Positions 1-11,660 of a stretch of DNA of 64,000 nucleotides are shown piece by piece. Position numbers and translations under genes: made by a program. The notes below the pieces were generated by a model. The model had not been told where the DNA came from, did no database searches, and saw only the letters and a list, made by a program, of their open reading frames with translations. The stretch comes from Parasponia andersonii (Eukaryota > Streptophyta > Magnoliopsida > Rosales > Cannabaceae), in the NCBI GenBank assembly GCA_002914805.1, contig JXTB01000296.1, forward strand, positions 380,379 to 444,378, given 5' to 3'. Position 1 is the stretch's first letter. Every line of letters starts with the position of its first letter.

Positions 1-516
1 TTAAGTGCGACTAGTATAAAAAGGAAACTAGATCAAGTTTCATCAAACAGCTAATCTACAAAGAAGGGGAAACAAAATTTCTCCTTAAAGATCGATCAAT
101 CATTCCATTTAAGTTATTACTCAGTTATATTGTTACTCAAATTGTATTTTCTGATTACACACTTATCCGTTTTCACAATTGGGAAATGTTGAGCAACCCT
201 CACCTATATAAGGGGAGTTCAATGCTTCTCTGAGGGACCTTTTTTGATTTTTTTTTCTCTTTTGAACTTTTACTTTTACTTCTTCTTTCTGGACTACACT
301 CTGTACTCTCTAAGATTCTGACATTGAGGCTTAACGAAACTCTTGTAACTTCTCTAGAAAATATTGAAAGACAGTGGACGTAAGCTTATCTTTTTTGGGG
401 CTGAACCACTATAAAATTCTTGCCTCTTTTACTTGTTTTGATTGATCAACCATTTCAATAAATAAGCCATATCTTGCAATTTCGTAAATTAATTATTGAC
501 AAAATTTCCGTCAACA
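1..516 (+). repeat. 5' LTR of the Tat element, 5'-truncated by window edge
   Basis: It matches the 3' LTR from about 11781 to 12298 with scattered substitutions. It ends in TCAACA immediately before a primer-binding site. A TATA box (TATATAAG, 205-212) lies in the same place as in the 3' LTR (11988-11995). About 120 bp of the LTR start is missing off the window. Confidence 0.88.
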
Positions 517-518
517 AT

Positions 519-535
519 TGGCGCTAGAAGGAGGG
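519..535 (+). promoter_or_regulatory. Retrotransposon primer-binding site
   Basis: The 17 bases tggcgctagaaggaggg start 2 nt after the LTR end and begin with TGG, complementary to a tRNA CCA end. I do not assign the primer tRNA with confidence; it is not the initiator-Met site used by the copia elements in this window. Confidence 0.75.
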
Positions 536-579
536 CTATTCCAGCAAAAAAGTGTGTCAATTTCGCTTCTTTAAATAAT

Positions 580-2100
580 GGCAAACACCAGAAATACTAT
601 CAGAAACACTGGAACTAGCCAAAACTAACCCTAAAGCACTATTGCTGCATAGGTAGATCCTGCTCAGTATCAGCCTGCTGTAACTATACTAGAAAATATT
701 ATCCAAAGACAGGATCGCGTGGAGAAGGCACTGGTGAACCTACATCGCATCATAATGATCGAAGTCGATCTCGTCACACTATTTTAATGGAAACCCTACA
801 AAGGTTACAGTAGAGCCTACCTGACCAATCTGTCTTAAATTGTGATAACGACCAAAGGCCACCCCTACCAACAGTAAAAGATAATGGTCTCCCTCCAAAT
901 GTCGATGTTCATAATTTGAGGATCGCATTAGATGCACTTACTGATTGGGATAATGAGCTCGCTGATGGGTATTGTCAATCGCCATTTAGCGAGGAGGTTC
1001 GAGCTGCTGCCTTATCTGCTGGATTCAAACTTCCCACCATAAACACTTTTGATGGGAAAACTGATCCGCAGGACCATATGGATCACTTTAACGACCTGAT
1101 GGAACTTCATTGTGTCGATGTTCTTGCACGTTGCTGATGTTTTACTGTAACTCTCACAGGAGCAGCGAAGAAATGGTTCCGAGGACTCAAGTCTGGTTCA
1201 ATCTCGTTCTGGCAATAACTTTAGACTGTATTCTTGAGGCAATTCCAGGCTGCGAAGAATTTTACTGTTCCACTGGTCAGTCTCTCTACTATTTGCCAAG
1301 GTCCGGAGCAAACTCTACGATCTTACCTTAATCGCTTTACCTCAAAGTTGGCCTAGCTCAACAACCTACCTGAAGGAGGAGTTTTAACTCTAATGATGGT
1401 TGGAGTACGATCAGAGATTAAACTCTGAGAAGAATTGCTTGAGCGAAAATGCAGAACCCTTAAAGATTTCTATTAAAGAGTCGGTCGACATCTAAGGGTG
1501 GAATCTTCACGCGAGAATCTTCATAAAGTGACAAAGGGAGGAAAAGATGCTGCTAAAGATACGACCACGACTAACAACAATAATAACAAGAAGCCGAACA
1601 AAAGAAGTAATGAACAATCGACTGAGAAGCAGCCGAAACAGAAAAACCAGGAGATTCCAAGAGCTCCCATGAGGTTCAAAAACTATACTGAATTGAACGC
1701 ACCCATAGATCATATCTATGCGGTCATAAACCAGCAGGAGCGATACCGTCCACCGGAACTGATAAAAAAGGATAAGGCGAGACATAATCCCAACAAGTTC
1801 TACCGGTATCACAATGACATTGGACACGATACCAATAACTATTTTTTCTTAAAAGATGAAATTGAAAGATTAAATAAAGAAAGGTGGCTGCGGCAGTACA
1901 CTAAACAGAATAATGAAAGGCGAGAAGAAAACCGACAACGACCTCCAGAAATTCAACGCGAGATGCGAACTATTTTCAGAGGACCAGAGATGCGAACTAT
2001 TTTCAGAGGACCACACGTTGGTGGAGATTCGAAGAGGGCGCAAGATAGGTACGCACGAGAAGCATGACAGCAACCGTTGACCAATGTTATGCATCTTGAG
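580..2100 (+). pseudogene. Tat element gag, broken by stops and frameshifts
   Basis: The readable blocks are 916-1137 and 1498-2067. The first has the gag signature of plant gypsy elements: a P-F-x-E-E-x-R stretch, then IPT-like TINTFDGKTDP and a QDHMDHF block. The second block is basic and hydrophilic, with a short repeated MRTIFRGP octapeptide near its end (two copies in tandem at about 1972-2015, a 24-bp duplication). A likely start is the ATG at about 579, but stops follow within 20 codons. No CCHC zinc knuckle is evident, although an H-x-T-x-x-Y region near 1820-1845 sits where a knuckle-like motif often occurs in Tat gag. Non-functional. Confidence 0.75.
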
Positions 2101-2139
2101 CAGCGACCACGAAACCTTCAATGGGTACTGGATATGGAT

Positions 2140-2660
2140 ATTATCTTCACGGAACAGAACACAAGGGAGGTCCATTACCCGCACAATGATGCGTTGGTCA
2201 TAAAGATCAATTGTGAAAGCACGCAGCTATGGTGAGTATTGGTCGATAATGGAAGTGTCGTTGACATCCTATACTATGACGCCTTCAAAAAGATGGGGTT
2301 GAGTGAAAGTGACTTAAAGCCTACTGTCACTCCACTTTACAGATTTATTGGTAACGGCATAATGCCTAGAGGCATGATTGAGTTAATGATCAATATTGGA
2401 ACTTATCCTAGAGTTTCAATGGTAATGACCCAATTCTTAGTTATGGATTGTCCCTATGCATTTAATGCTGTACTAAGAAGACCAACACTGAGGGAACTTC
2501 GAGCAGTTACTTCAATTTACCACCTCACTATGAAGTTCCTAACTCAACATAGAGGAGGCGAAGTGCCAAGTAACCAATATGACACGAGGACTTGTTATAA
2601 TAATTCAATAAAGCTCGAAGCAAAAGATATGACACCTCGCACAATGATGGTCCAGCTATA
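2140..2660 (+). pseudogene. Tat element aspartic protease region
   Basis: The segment around 2239 reads VDNGSVVDILYYDAFKKMGL, the retropepsin active-site block in which plant gypsy elements have D-x-G-S followed by DIL. A second conserved strand, FNAVLRRPTL at about 2461-2490, corresponds to the usual Y-N-x-I-L-G-R-x-x-L block, with Gly replaced by Arg. It would cleave the Gag-Pol polyprotein inside the retroelement particle. A stop just before VDNG (about 2232-2234) and others separate it from gag and RT. Confidence 0.8.
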
Positions 2661-2859
2661 AGGTGAAGTGTCAGGTGAAGCGTGTAGTAAAGAATCGAGG
2701 GAAGCGTCAGGCGAAATGTCAATCCATGACCTCGACCCTCAAGAAATCAATGGAGAGGTCAAGACTGGACCTATAGAAGACTTAGAAGATTTGCCGATTG
2801 ATAGGTCTTCGAAGGTTCTAAAAATTGGAGCGAAGCTTCAAGAACCCATGTGAACTTCA

Positions 2860-3660
2860 TTGGTTGCTTTCCTGAAATCAAACTTGGATATCTTCGCATG
2901 GCAACATTCAGATATGGTGGGGTTTGATCCAAATATCATTTGTCATCGCCCTAATATAGATACAACGAAGAAACTTGTACGACAAAAAAGAAGAGCCATG
3001 AATCCAAAACTCTACGTCACATTGAAAAAAGAGGTAGAGAAGCGGCTCGAAATTGGATTCATCAGGGAATCCTTCTACCCAAATTGGCTTGCAAATCCAG
3101 TTTTAGTAAAGAAACCCAATGGGAAGTAAAGAACTTGTATCGATTTCACTGATCTCAACAAAGCATGCCCGAAGGACAGTTTCCCCCTTCCGAGAATCGA
3201 CCAACTCGTAAATATGACGTCAGGGCATGAACTCTTAAGCTTTATGGATGCATATTCTGGATACAATCAAATCCCCATATACGAGCTAAATGAGGAGTAT
3301 ACCTCATTCATCACTGATCAAGGATTATATTGTTACAAGAAGATGCCCTTTGGACTCATCAACGCAGGAGCGACTTATTAGCATCTTGTCAGTATGATGT
3401 TTGCAAAACAAATTGGCAAAACAATGGAAGTATATTTTGATGACATGTTGGTAAAGTCGAAGAAAGCTGAAGATTATGTCAAGCATCTTGATGAAATATT
3501 CAAAAACCTTCGAAAATACCAGATGAGGCTGAACCCCCAGAAGTACACATTCAGAGTAGGATCTGGAAAATTCCTGGGGTTCATGGTCAACTTGCGAGGA
3601 ATCGAGGCTAACCCTCATAAGATATAAGCAATAATTGATATGCAATCTCCTCGCAAACCC
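2860..3660 (+). pseudogene. Tat element reverse transcriptase
   Basis: The sequence FAWQHSDMVGFDPNIICH (about 2890) is the conserved linker that precedes RT in plant gypsy elements. It is followed by the RT fingers (GFIRESFYPNWLANPVLVKK, about 3055) and the palm. The catalytic Y-x-D-D box is VYFDDMLVKS near 3430-3460; the usual YxDD form is seen as YFDD. A stop at 3127-3129, another near 3379, and a stop at 3625-3627 break the frame. RT copies element RNA into DNA in the cytoplasmic particle. The domain order is complete but the copy is dead. Confidence 0.88.
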
Positions 3661-3687
3661 AAAAATGTGTAGAGTCTGGCAGGAAGA

Positions 3688-4137
3688 GTGGCTGCATTGA
3701 GTCGATTTTTATCCAGATCAATCGATAAATGGCAACCATTCTTTGAAATATTGAAGGGTTCGAAGAGGTTTGAGTGGACTGAAAAATGCAAGCAAACGTT
3801 TCAAGAATTAAAAGCACACTTAGGTTCTCCTCTACTCTTGTTGAAGCCAAACCCAGGGGAAGAGTTATACTTCTATCTCGCTGTTTCCAAATATACGACA
3901 AGTGCTACGTTAATTCGAGAAGAAGAAAAGATACAGCGACCGGTATATTATATAAGTAAAAGGTTGCTTGATGCTAAAACAAGATATCCAAAGAAGGAGA
4001 AGTTGGGATTAGCACTCATCATTGCATCCATGAAGCTTCGACCTTATTTTCCTGAGCACTCCATCAAAGTTTTCACGAATTTTCCATTAAAGCAGGTTCT
4101 GCAAAAACCTGAGACTTCAGGACGACTACTTAAGTAG
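3688..4137 (+). pseudogene. Tat element first RNase H / RT connection
   Basis: This stretch runs from AALSRFLSRSIDKWQPFF through FEWTEKCKQTFQELK to a degenerate LYFYLAVS block and RPVYYISKRL, the gypsy RNase H order. It ends with FTNFPLKQVLQKPETSGRLLK. The first catalytic Asp of the L-Y-x-Y-L-A-V-S motif is not evident, which is typical of the degenerate first RNase H in dual-RNase H Tat elements. The frame is open for 149 codons and ends in TAG at 4135-4137. Confidence 0.82.
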
Positions 4138-4146
4138 GCCGTTGAG

Positions 4147-4740
4147 TTGAGTCAATTTGACATCAGTTTTCAACCTCGCACTACAATTAAAGGTCAAGCT
4201 TTCACAGATTTTATTACAGAGTTTATGTATGATGTCAATCTTCCTATAAAAGTGATCGAAAAACCTGCTATAGATTTATCAAGATTGTGGAAACTTTACG
4301 TCGATGGATCGTCAAATGAGAATGAAGCCGGTGCGGGCTTAGTACTAATCAGTCCTGAAGGGCATAATATTCATTATGCACTTCACTTTAAATTTCCAGT
4401 ATTGAATAATGAGGCAGAATATGAAGCACTGATAGCTGGGTTAAAGCTCGCATAAGAAATGAAGGCCGAAATGATTAATGTATATAGTGATTCTCAGCTG
4501 ATCGTTTATCAAGTGATCGGCGATTATCAAGTAAGAGGAGAAAGAATAATGGCCTACTTATAGGAGGTACAAAGACTGTTCTCGACATTTACTGCCTATA
4601 ACATTCAACTTCTTCCTTGCATTAAGAATATTCGGGCAGATGCTTTAGCTAAGCTCGCCTCAACAAAAGATGCCGAATTATTAAAGGTGGTTCCTGTCGA
4701 ATTTCTTGCGAAACCGAGTATCGAAGTAGAGCCCTAAGTA
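4147..4740 (+). pseudogene. Tat element second (archaeal-type) RNase H
   Basis: LYVDGSSNENEAGAGLVLISP (near 4294-4356) is the D-G-S-x-N start of an archaeal-type RNase H. NNEAEYEALIAGLKLA (about 4405-4452) supplies the catalytic Glu. A stop follows at 4453-4455, and the later D-S-x-L block (VYSDSQLIV, about 4480) is still readable. This additional RNase H after the first one is the main reason for assigning the element to the Tat group rather than to chromoviruses. Confidence 0.85.
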
Positions 4741-4842
4741 ACCATGTCGGTTGACCAAAAACCATCATGGATGGATCCTATAATGAAGTATCTACAAAAT
4801 TACGATCTCCCATGAAGCAAAGACGATGCAAAGCGACTTTGA

Positions 4843-5985
4843 ATGAAGGCAGCTCGCTATATCATCTATGATGGGAAGCTTTATCGAAGAAGTTTTAGTT
4901 CGCCGTTATTATTATATGTTAATGAAGAAAAAGGACACTACGTTATGAGGGAAATTCACGAAGGAATATACGGAAACCATTCAAGGGGTTTGGTACTTAC
5001 GAACAAGGTTCTCAAACAAGGGTAATTTTGGCCGACTATGAAGAAGGATATAATAGAATTTGCTAGGAGGTGTGATAAATGTCAACGATTTGCGATTGTT
5101 CCTAGAATGCTACATGTTCCTCTAACTCTAATGACTAGTCCATAGCCATTTGTAGTATGGGGAATTGATATTATCGGAATGCTTCCATTGGCACGAGATG
5201 GATTAAAGTATGTAGTAGTCACAGTCGATTATTTCACCAAGTGGACAGAAGCTAAAGCCTTGAGTACCATTTCCGCAAAGAAGATGATAGATTTTATTTA
5301 CAAATCTATAATCTGCCGTTATAGTATACCACATACTATAATTTCCGATAATGGGAAACAATTTGACTGCAATGAGTTCCGTAAATTTTGCGATAACTTA
5401 GGCATCAAGAAGAGCTTCTCCGTTGTTGTTCATTCACAAGCCAATGGATAGACCGAGGCCATAAACAAAATACTTAAACAGAACCTAAAGACAAAGTTGA
5501 AAGGGCACAAAGGAGCTTGGCCAAATATGCTCCCTGAAGTATTATGGGCTTATCGCACCATTCAACGAACCACTACTGGAGGGAGTCCATTCTCTTTAGC
5601 TTATGGATACAAAGCAATGGTACCAGTAAAAATTGGTGCGAGCTCTCTATGACGATCTACCTATGAGCAAGACCAAAATGACACACTAATGAGGATTGAG
5701 CTCGATCTTTTGGGAGAAAGGTGCGACCAGTATCAGCTTCGGATCGCATCATATCAACAGCGCACTGCTCAATATTATAACTCTAAAGTCAAAAGAAGGG
5801 GATTTGAAGTTGGTGATCTTGTTCTTCGACAAGTTCTACCTAATAATAAAGAGCACGGTACTGAGGTATTTAGACCCTCTTGGGAAGGACCATATATTAT
5901 TGATGTCGTCACTCGACCTAGGATATATAAGTTAGCTCGCACTGGTGGAAAAAAGATCGAGCATGCTTGGAATGCAGAATAATTT
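4843..5985 (+). pseudogene. Tat element integrase
   Basis: The zinc-binding region includes REIHEGIYGNHSRG (H-H part, about 4951-4992) and CDKCQRFA (C-C part, about 5072). The core has GIDIIGMLPLARDGLKYVVV with the first Asp, then ISDNGKQFD with the second Asp (about 5342), and a later catalytic Glu region. Stops lie at 5023-5025, 5452 and around 5650. The C-terminal segment 5689-5982 ends with the GDLVLRQV and WEGPYIIDVV blocks of the integrase C-terminal domain. No chromodomain follows. Integrase would insert element cDNA into nuclear DNA; this copy is inactive. Confidence 0.87.
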
Positions 5986-6741
5986 CATCGCTATTATTAG
6001 TAAATCTTTATATATATCTTCATGTATTTTCAATGACCTGGGCGGTATCTTGTATTCGTCATTCGTCGCATTTATAAATAAAGATGTATTTTCTTCGATT
6101 ATTCAATTTTATTTGGTTTATCTTTTATAGTTTTATGGCAATCTTTGAACACCATAAAACTTGGGAGGCAGTGGGATCAGAATGTTATCTCCTACTTGCT
6201 TCTTAAGGGACTATGCAAATGTCCATTTAGAGGGGTTGGAATTTTAGATCACCAAATTTCAAAAATTTCTTAAAATCTTAGGATTTTCTCCTTACTTCAT
6301 GCCATAGCATGTCATATTACGCAATTTTCCTCCTCGAGCAACAAAGTAACTAAGTAAAACGTTCATTGTTCAATGTGATGTATTATTATATTACATTTTG
6401 CCATGGAACTTTTGAAAAATAGTGTTGAGTTCGCATCACTCATACTTGTTGTTTTCTTAAGCGACCTAACCTATCATAATACTCAAAACTCATTTTAAGT
6501 TAGTTGGATTCAAATCGCAATACGTACTGATGATCACCTAATGATTGACTACTTGGTTAAAATTATGCATCTTTATATTACAATGAAGTGTTTTAATTAT
6601 TTTGTAGGAATAAAAATCTGACAAGAAAATATTCATTGATAAAAGCTCGCACCTGTATGCAAGCGAAGAATTACAAAAAAGTAAAAAGGGACCAACCCGC
6701 ATTGTTCTAAAACTTTTAAAATAAAAAAAAAATAAAAAAAT
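5986..6741 (+). other. Tat element non-coding stretch after integrase
   Basis: No coding frame is supported on either strand here. It holds a short gggaggcagtgggatcag purine-rich stretch at about 6163-6180, then AT-rich DNA up to the 3' end of the antisense gene. Confidence 0.5.
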
Positions 6742-9700
6742 CTATGTAGATGTGCTTGCTCCACCATCTTTAGTTTTTGCAGCTTCGATTTCCTTCTAGC
6801 TCTGGACAAGCTCGACCACTTCTTCACCAAAGATGGAAAAGTCGAAATCCGGATGCTCAAAATGTTGGGAACATGCCTTAGAAAGCAGTTTCTTTGTTTG
6901 GTATTTTAAACAATGTTTATTAGATTTAAGTGTTATCTATTTCTTGTTAATAAATTCCATATTATATCCCAATAACATACATGTGATGTTTATGTCTTCT
7001 ATTATGCAAACATCTAAAAGTTTCCATGACTAATAATGAGTAATAAATAATTATTTGTGTGAAGTGTTTACATATGGAAGACTAAATTATTTATTTCATT
7101 ACGTCTAAATTAAAAGTTCACATTCTGCAAATAAAGATAGAATACTTTATTTTGCCATAGAATATAATGTTGTCTATTTCAATAGGATTGATGAAGTCTC
7201 CAATCATCGAAGTATTTGACTTCGGATAGAAACACTAGTGCGTTATAAGAAAATTATAAGTATATTGAACTGGACCGAGTGAAAATAGAATTTGAGGTTA
7301 AGTGATGTAACTCAATACTCTATCTTTCACTAATTTAGCACTATTACAAGAATACTTTAATCCTACTGATTATCGGACTTACTTTTATGAGTTTTATCTT
7401 TTCGACTTACTAAAGGACTAGTTCCGATTATATGGTTCGAACTCCGGTATCTTGGAAGATAAGATTTGTGAATTGACGAGAACGCCTTTCATGATTTGGA
7501 AACCATGTATATAATATCACTTTGAGTATTTTCAAGGACTTGGATAATAAAAAACCAGGTGTCAAGTATTCACTTTGTGAATTTGACTGTGTTTGTATAG
7601 GCAGTTACAAATACCGTAGTCAATTATTATCCATTAGATGAAAAATGGCAACTCAAAGGTATATATGTACTAAAGGGGTAATACGGTAATTTCACCTCAC
7701 TGGTACGGCATTGCATTGGGGGTATATTTGCTGGTATAGTATATGCTAAATGGATCAAGTTAATTAAAGTGTTAATTAGCTTCACAGAAAATATATGACA
7801 TTTAGTCTAAGAGTGCAATATTAGGCCTATAGTGGAGTGCCCCAATATTAATAGACATACCCCAGTCATAATTAAGAGTTAATTATGATTATGGATAGTT
7901 GGCCCATTGGAGTTTAGACTATTTGGATCCATAAGGTCCCCTGTCTAGCTCACACATAGCTCAATAACTAATTGAATGGTCAGTTGAGCCCAATAAACCC
8001 ATTAGGGTTTACATCTCTTTAAATACTTAAGAGAAAAGTTCTCCTAAGTCACTCTAAGTATTCTACACGCCACTCATGCATAGTAACTGTGCATTTTCGT
8101 GTGACAGAGAGAAAAAGAGAGAGTAGGAGAAACGAGCCGCCGCGGGAGAAGTCCCGTGTTCGTTTATGGCCGCTAAGGGAGAGATACTAATGGTAGTAAA
8201 CGTGCATTCAAGGAGAAGGAATATCGTATTTCTGGATCATTCGCTCATCTCTCATTGAGAATCAAAAAGGTGCCTATACACCGGATCATTCAACAGGCTC
8301 TAGAGAATAGATGGGAAAGCTCAATGGTTATGAAGCACTTCCAGGTTTTAACTAAACCAAGATCCATGAATTGATTTATGTTAGATCAACGATCCTATGT
8401 TTTTGTTTTGTAAAATTTCAAGAAAATTTTTTAAAATACATATTCCACTGCGTTCTTGATTTATTTACAAAACTGCGGAAATCGTTTTCGGAAAAATTAT
8501 TTTTCGAAATTTATTGTTTCATAATTTCCAGCACAAAGAAGATATTATATATTATGATCGACGAGGTAATGTCACTAGCTTTTTCTTCGAGCTCCTTTCC
8601 TTCAGTGCCTTGAACTCTTCTACAGCCTTATGTGCCGCCTCTGTTGTCGCCTCTTTCAGAATATTCAAATGCTCGAAAATGATTTTCTCAAGTTCTTTAA
8701 TTTTTTCCTCGAGTTTCTTCTTTTCAAGCTTCTCCTTGGCTAGGTCCTCGTGCAATTTCTATTTCTCCAACTCGAAGGAATTTCTCTCTTCTTCGCGAGT
8801 TTTCTTCAAGCCTCGAATGCTTAGATAATTTCTTCGACCTTTTTGGCCTTTTCCATACATTCGAGGACCGGGTCATGCATCAAAACAGTAGCTGCAGTAG
8901 TCTGAAAATATCACACATTAGTACACGAAAAGTACACCGAAGAGTGAAGATAGAAGATGCTTACATTTGTCAGCATCCTCATCGCAGCACTGAAAGCGAC
9001 CTTGGCTGGTTATTGCTTCATCCTCTCCCAACCTTCTTCAGAAGTGAAGTGGTCGATAAAGGTCGTGCTTAAACTAGCTTTTCCTAGCAGTTGATGAAGG
9101 AGTATGAAAAGCTCCTCGTCATTTTCGGCCTGGATCGATCCCCCGGAAGAGGTGGCTATTTCCTTGGATAGCTCAGGCTGGCTCGTATTTTTTGAAGGCT
9201 GAGGAGGAGGCGAGCTTGTTGGGATGTTCTTGAAAGTGACTTTTCGCTTCTTTGAAGTATCGACCTTCTCTTTCCCTTTCGTCGAGGAAGGGGGTATGTT
9301 ATCTGGTGTCTTAGACTTTGCCATTGACTCCAGGGTTGAAGGTGGTACTTGCAGCCTACTGCCAATTGCCATTTATGTACAAATATTATTAGTTAGTATG
9401 TGAGGTATGTAAATGTGACAGAGAAGGAATAATAGAAAAATTACCTTCTTGATGCTGAGAGATTGGTGGCGATGGAGCTTCTGGAGATGATGGTTCTAAG
9501 GCAGGGGTGGCAGGTGCTTTTTAGTTTCCTGGGTTTAGAAGAGGCACCCGCTTCCTTCTGTTTCCTCTGCTTCTTCTTCGAGCTCGGGGGTTTGGTTGGA
9601 CAGTTGGCAGCTCTGGAAAAGCGGCTCTCTTTGGGAACAACCCGCAAGTAACTAGGTTCTTGGTCATTCTAAGCCTCTTCCAATCAAATTCTTTGATTGG

Positions 9701-10558
9701 AAGGTTGTTTATTTTATATACCCTTGCGAGCTTCTTTTTGGAGAGCCCTGGACATTCCCTGTTATCTACGATGATATACAAATGCGATCAGATTGATATA
9801 TTTATGTAGATAAAGCTATAAACTAAAATTTACCTACCAGGGTTTTGAAAAATGTCGTTATTCGCGTAGTTAAAATGAAAAAATGAATTTTTTCATTTTC
9901 TCATGTTGTTGCAGACCCCGTGGATAGTTTTTATTGCTTAGTTCGACCTTTTGCTCGCATAGAAAAAGCCGAAATCTGATGGGTTCGATTTCACTTGGTA
10001 GAACTAAGCAAACTCCTTAGGAGTAGGGGATTCTAAACCTAATTTATGATATAATATATACAGACCTACCATATATCTATATGTGTTTAGGGTTAGTTGA
10101 AAAGGGACAACTCCATAATAGTCGATGATCGATTTTATGTATGGATGGAGTGAGAGGTACACACCGCATCTGAGAACTACTTCTGAGAATGAGATGATTC
10201 TGCGAGGAAGTGTGTGTGGTCAATTGAACTCTGTGGGAAGGCGAAGAGGGATGTCGATTTTGTAGTTGCATATGATCTTTCTGAGCTTGTTTATTGTATA
10301 GCTCATCTTTATATTGGTGCATGACCAATCTCCTTCTACATACTGATAACCCGATGCAAATACAGGGGCATCCCTAATATACCGAGGTCATTGGTCTTAA
10401 GGGAGGTCATCTATGTGAGAACTACTTTGTCTAACCCTGGTTATTTCTACTTCAGGTTCTAGCTCAAAATAGTCTTTGAGATTTATAGAGCTAATGCCTG
10501 TATTGGATGATTCTCCTGAGAATGCATTCCCCTCCCTAAATTCCTCACTACTAGACAT
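6742..10558 (-). pseudogene. Antisense, intron-containing gene of the Tat element, split by a solo LTR
   Basis: A minus-strand gene starts at ATG 10556-10558, directly after a splice-acceptor-like TTTCTTTCAG, and runs to a TAG at 6742-6744. Readable exon pieces are 10397-10558 (acidic, begins MSSSEEFREGNAF), about 10077-10330, 9521-9765, 9010-9358 (Ser/Pro/Lys-rich) and 8552-8755 (Lys/Glu coiled coil); 6770-6858 ends with FDFSIFGEEVVELVQS. GT-AG introns are visible at 9766-9837 (72 bp), about 9359-9444 and 8902-8964 (63 bp). Stops and frameshifts remain (for example near 8580, 9010 and 10397). The copia solo LTR at 6863-8533 sits inside the last part; removing it plus one 5-bp duplication keeps the frame across the junction. 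Tat elements are known to carry antisense ORFs between integrase and 3' LTR. Function is unknown; the composition suggests a nuclear or nucleic-acid-associated protein, which is inference. Confidence 0.7.
6863..8533 (+). repeat. Copia-type solo LTR nested in the Tat element
   Basis: It starts TGTTGGGAAC and ends ...TTCCAGCA, with near-identical 5-bp flanks CAAAA (6858-6862) and CAAAG (8534-8538). Blocks match, in the same order, the LTRs of the minus-strand copia element at 44813-53780 read on its coding strand: a run resembling gatagaatactttatttt, then tatttgacttcggatagaaa, then tattcactttgtgaattt. It is therefore a diverged member of the same LTR family in + orientation. No internal region follows, so it is a recombined solo LTR. 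Confidence 0.75.
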
Positions 10559-11660
10559 CTGAAAGAAAAAATATAAGATGGGTTTAGTCCTATGCGAGCA
10601 ACAGGTATCTTTGTTATATGCGAGCAATGTAGAGCCACAAATTCTAGGATCGTACCGACAACAAGCTGTTCATCGAATTTTTTCTAATTAATCTACGGAT
10701 TCATCAAAAACTGTTCGAGCAACTCTTTGGTAATTCGTCACTCAACTGATTTTTGGTTTTTGAAACATCAAGATTTCAGATTCTAAATTTCTCCTATAGG
10801 TTCATCTATCAATCATCTAAAAGTAATTTAATCTATAAGTTAATGGAGAGATTCTGAAAAAAAAATTCCCATTTTTCAATCCATCGGAAAATGGGGATGA
10901 TTTTATATTCAGGGTATTTAGGCTCTATGATTTGTCTTCTTATTTCTAGAAATAAGATCTATAAATAAAGGTTTGCTAAAAAATCGAAGAACAATAAGAG
11001 AGAGAGAAGATGTATATTAACCTTTTTTTTTCGAAGACTGAAGAATTGAGAAGTCGTCTGAAGGATTGTGGTGATGACTTCGTCGGAGAAGATGATGAAT
11101 TTGTGCGAGCTACAAAACAAAAAGGGACGTTGTGAAGATTTGCCTTATGGACGCTTCGGATTGTAGAAGAAGTGAGAGGAATAGGAAGCAATAGGGTTCG
11201 AGTCCTTTGAAGAAGAGGCGGATGAATTTTTGATATATATACCTCAAGCATCATCAAATCACAGCCGTAGATCAAGGTATTATTTTCGGATCTAATGGCC
11301 GAGGTTCACGCGGGAGTTAATTTTTCGAAAATTAAATGAGTATCTTTTCAAAATTTGAAACGTCTCAATTTAAGACAACAGTTGGCGTCATCGCTATCAT
11401 CGTGTCTGCTCAAAGACGGAGAAGTCTTCTCGAGTTTTGCTATTCTCCTGAAAAAAAGTGACACGTGGTTGTGTCTGTCTAAAAAAGGTACACGTGGTTC
11501 TTAAAATATGGGATTTAAGAATTGGCGACTCTTCGAAGATCTCAAGATTATGTCATGATATCGCATTTTTTAAGCTCGCACTTATCAGAGAAGGAAGCTC
11601 CATTTTGTCCTAAAGAACTAATAGAGCTAGGGGCAATTATTGTGCAGTCTAAAATATATA
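10559..11660 (-). other. 5' untranslated and promoter region of the antisense gene
   Basis: Read on the minus strand this stretch has a TATA run (see 11232-11241), then a C/T-rich leader, and a possible donor AAAAAGGTTAATA near 11023-11032 that could join the acceptor at 10559. No confident coding frame: the 99-codon minus-strand frame at 10976-11275 starts before the TATA run and is probably leader sequence. Confidence 0.45.
11232..11241 (-). promoter_or_regulatory. Candidate TATA box of the antisense gene
   Basis: The minus strand reads TATATATATC, followed by a C/T-rich leader without an early ATG. It lies about 680 bp upstream of the antisense ATG, consistent with a leader that contains an intron. 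Prediction only. Confidence 0.4.
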
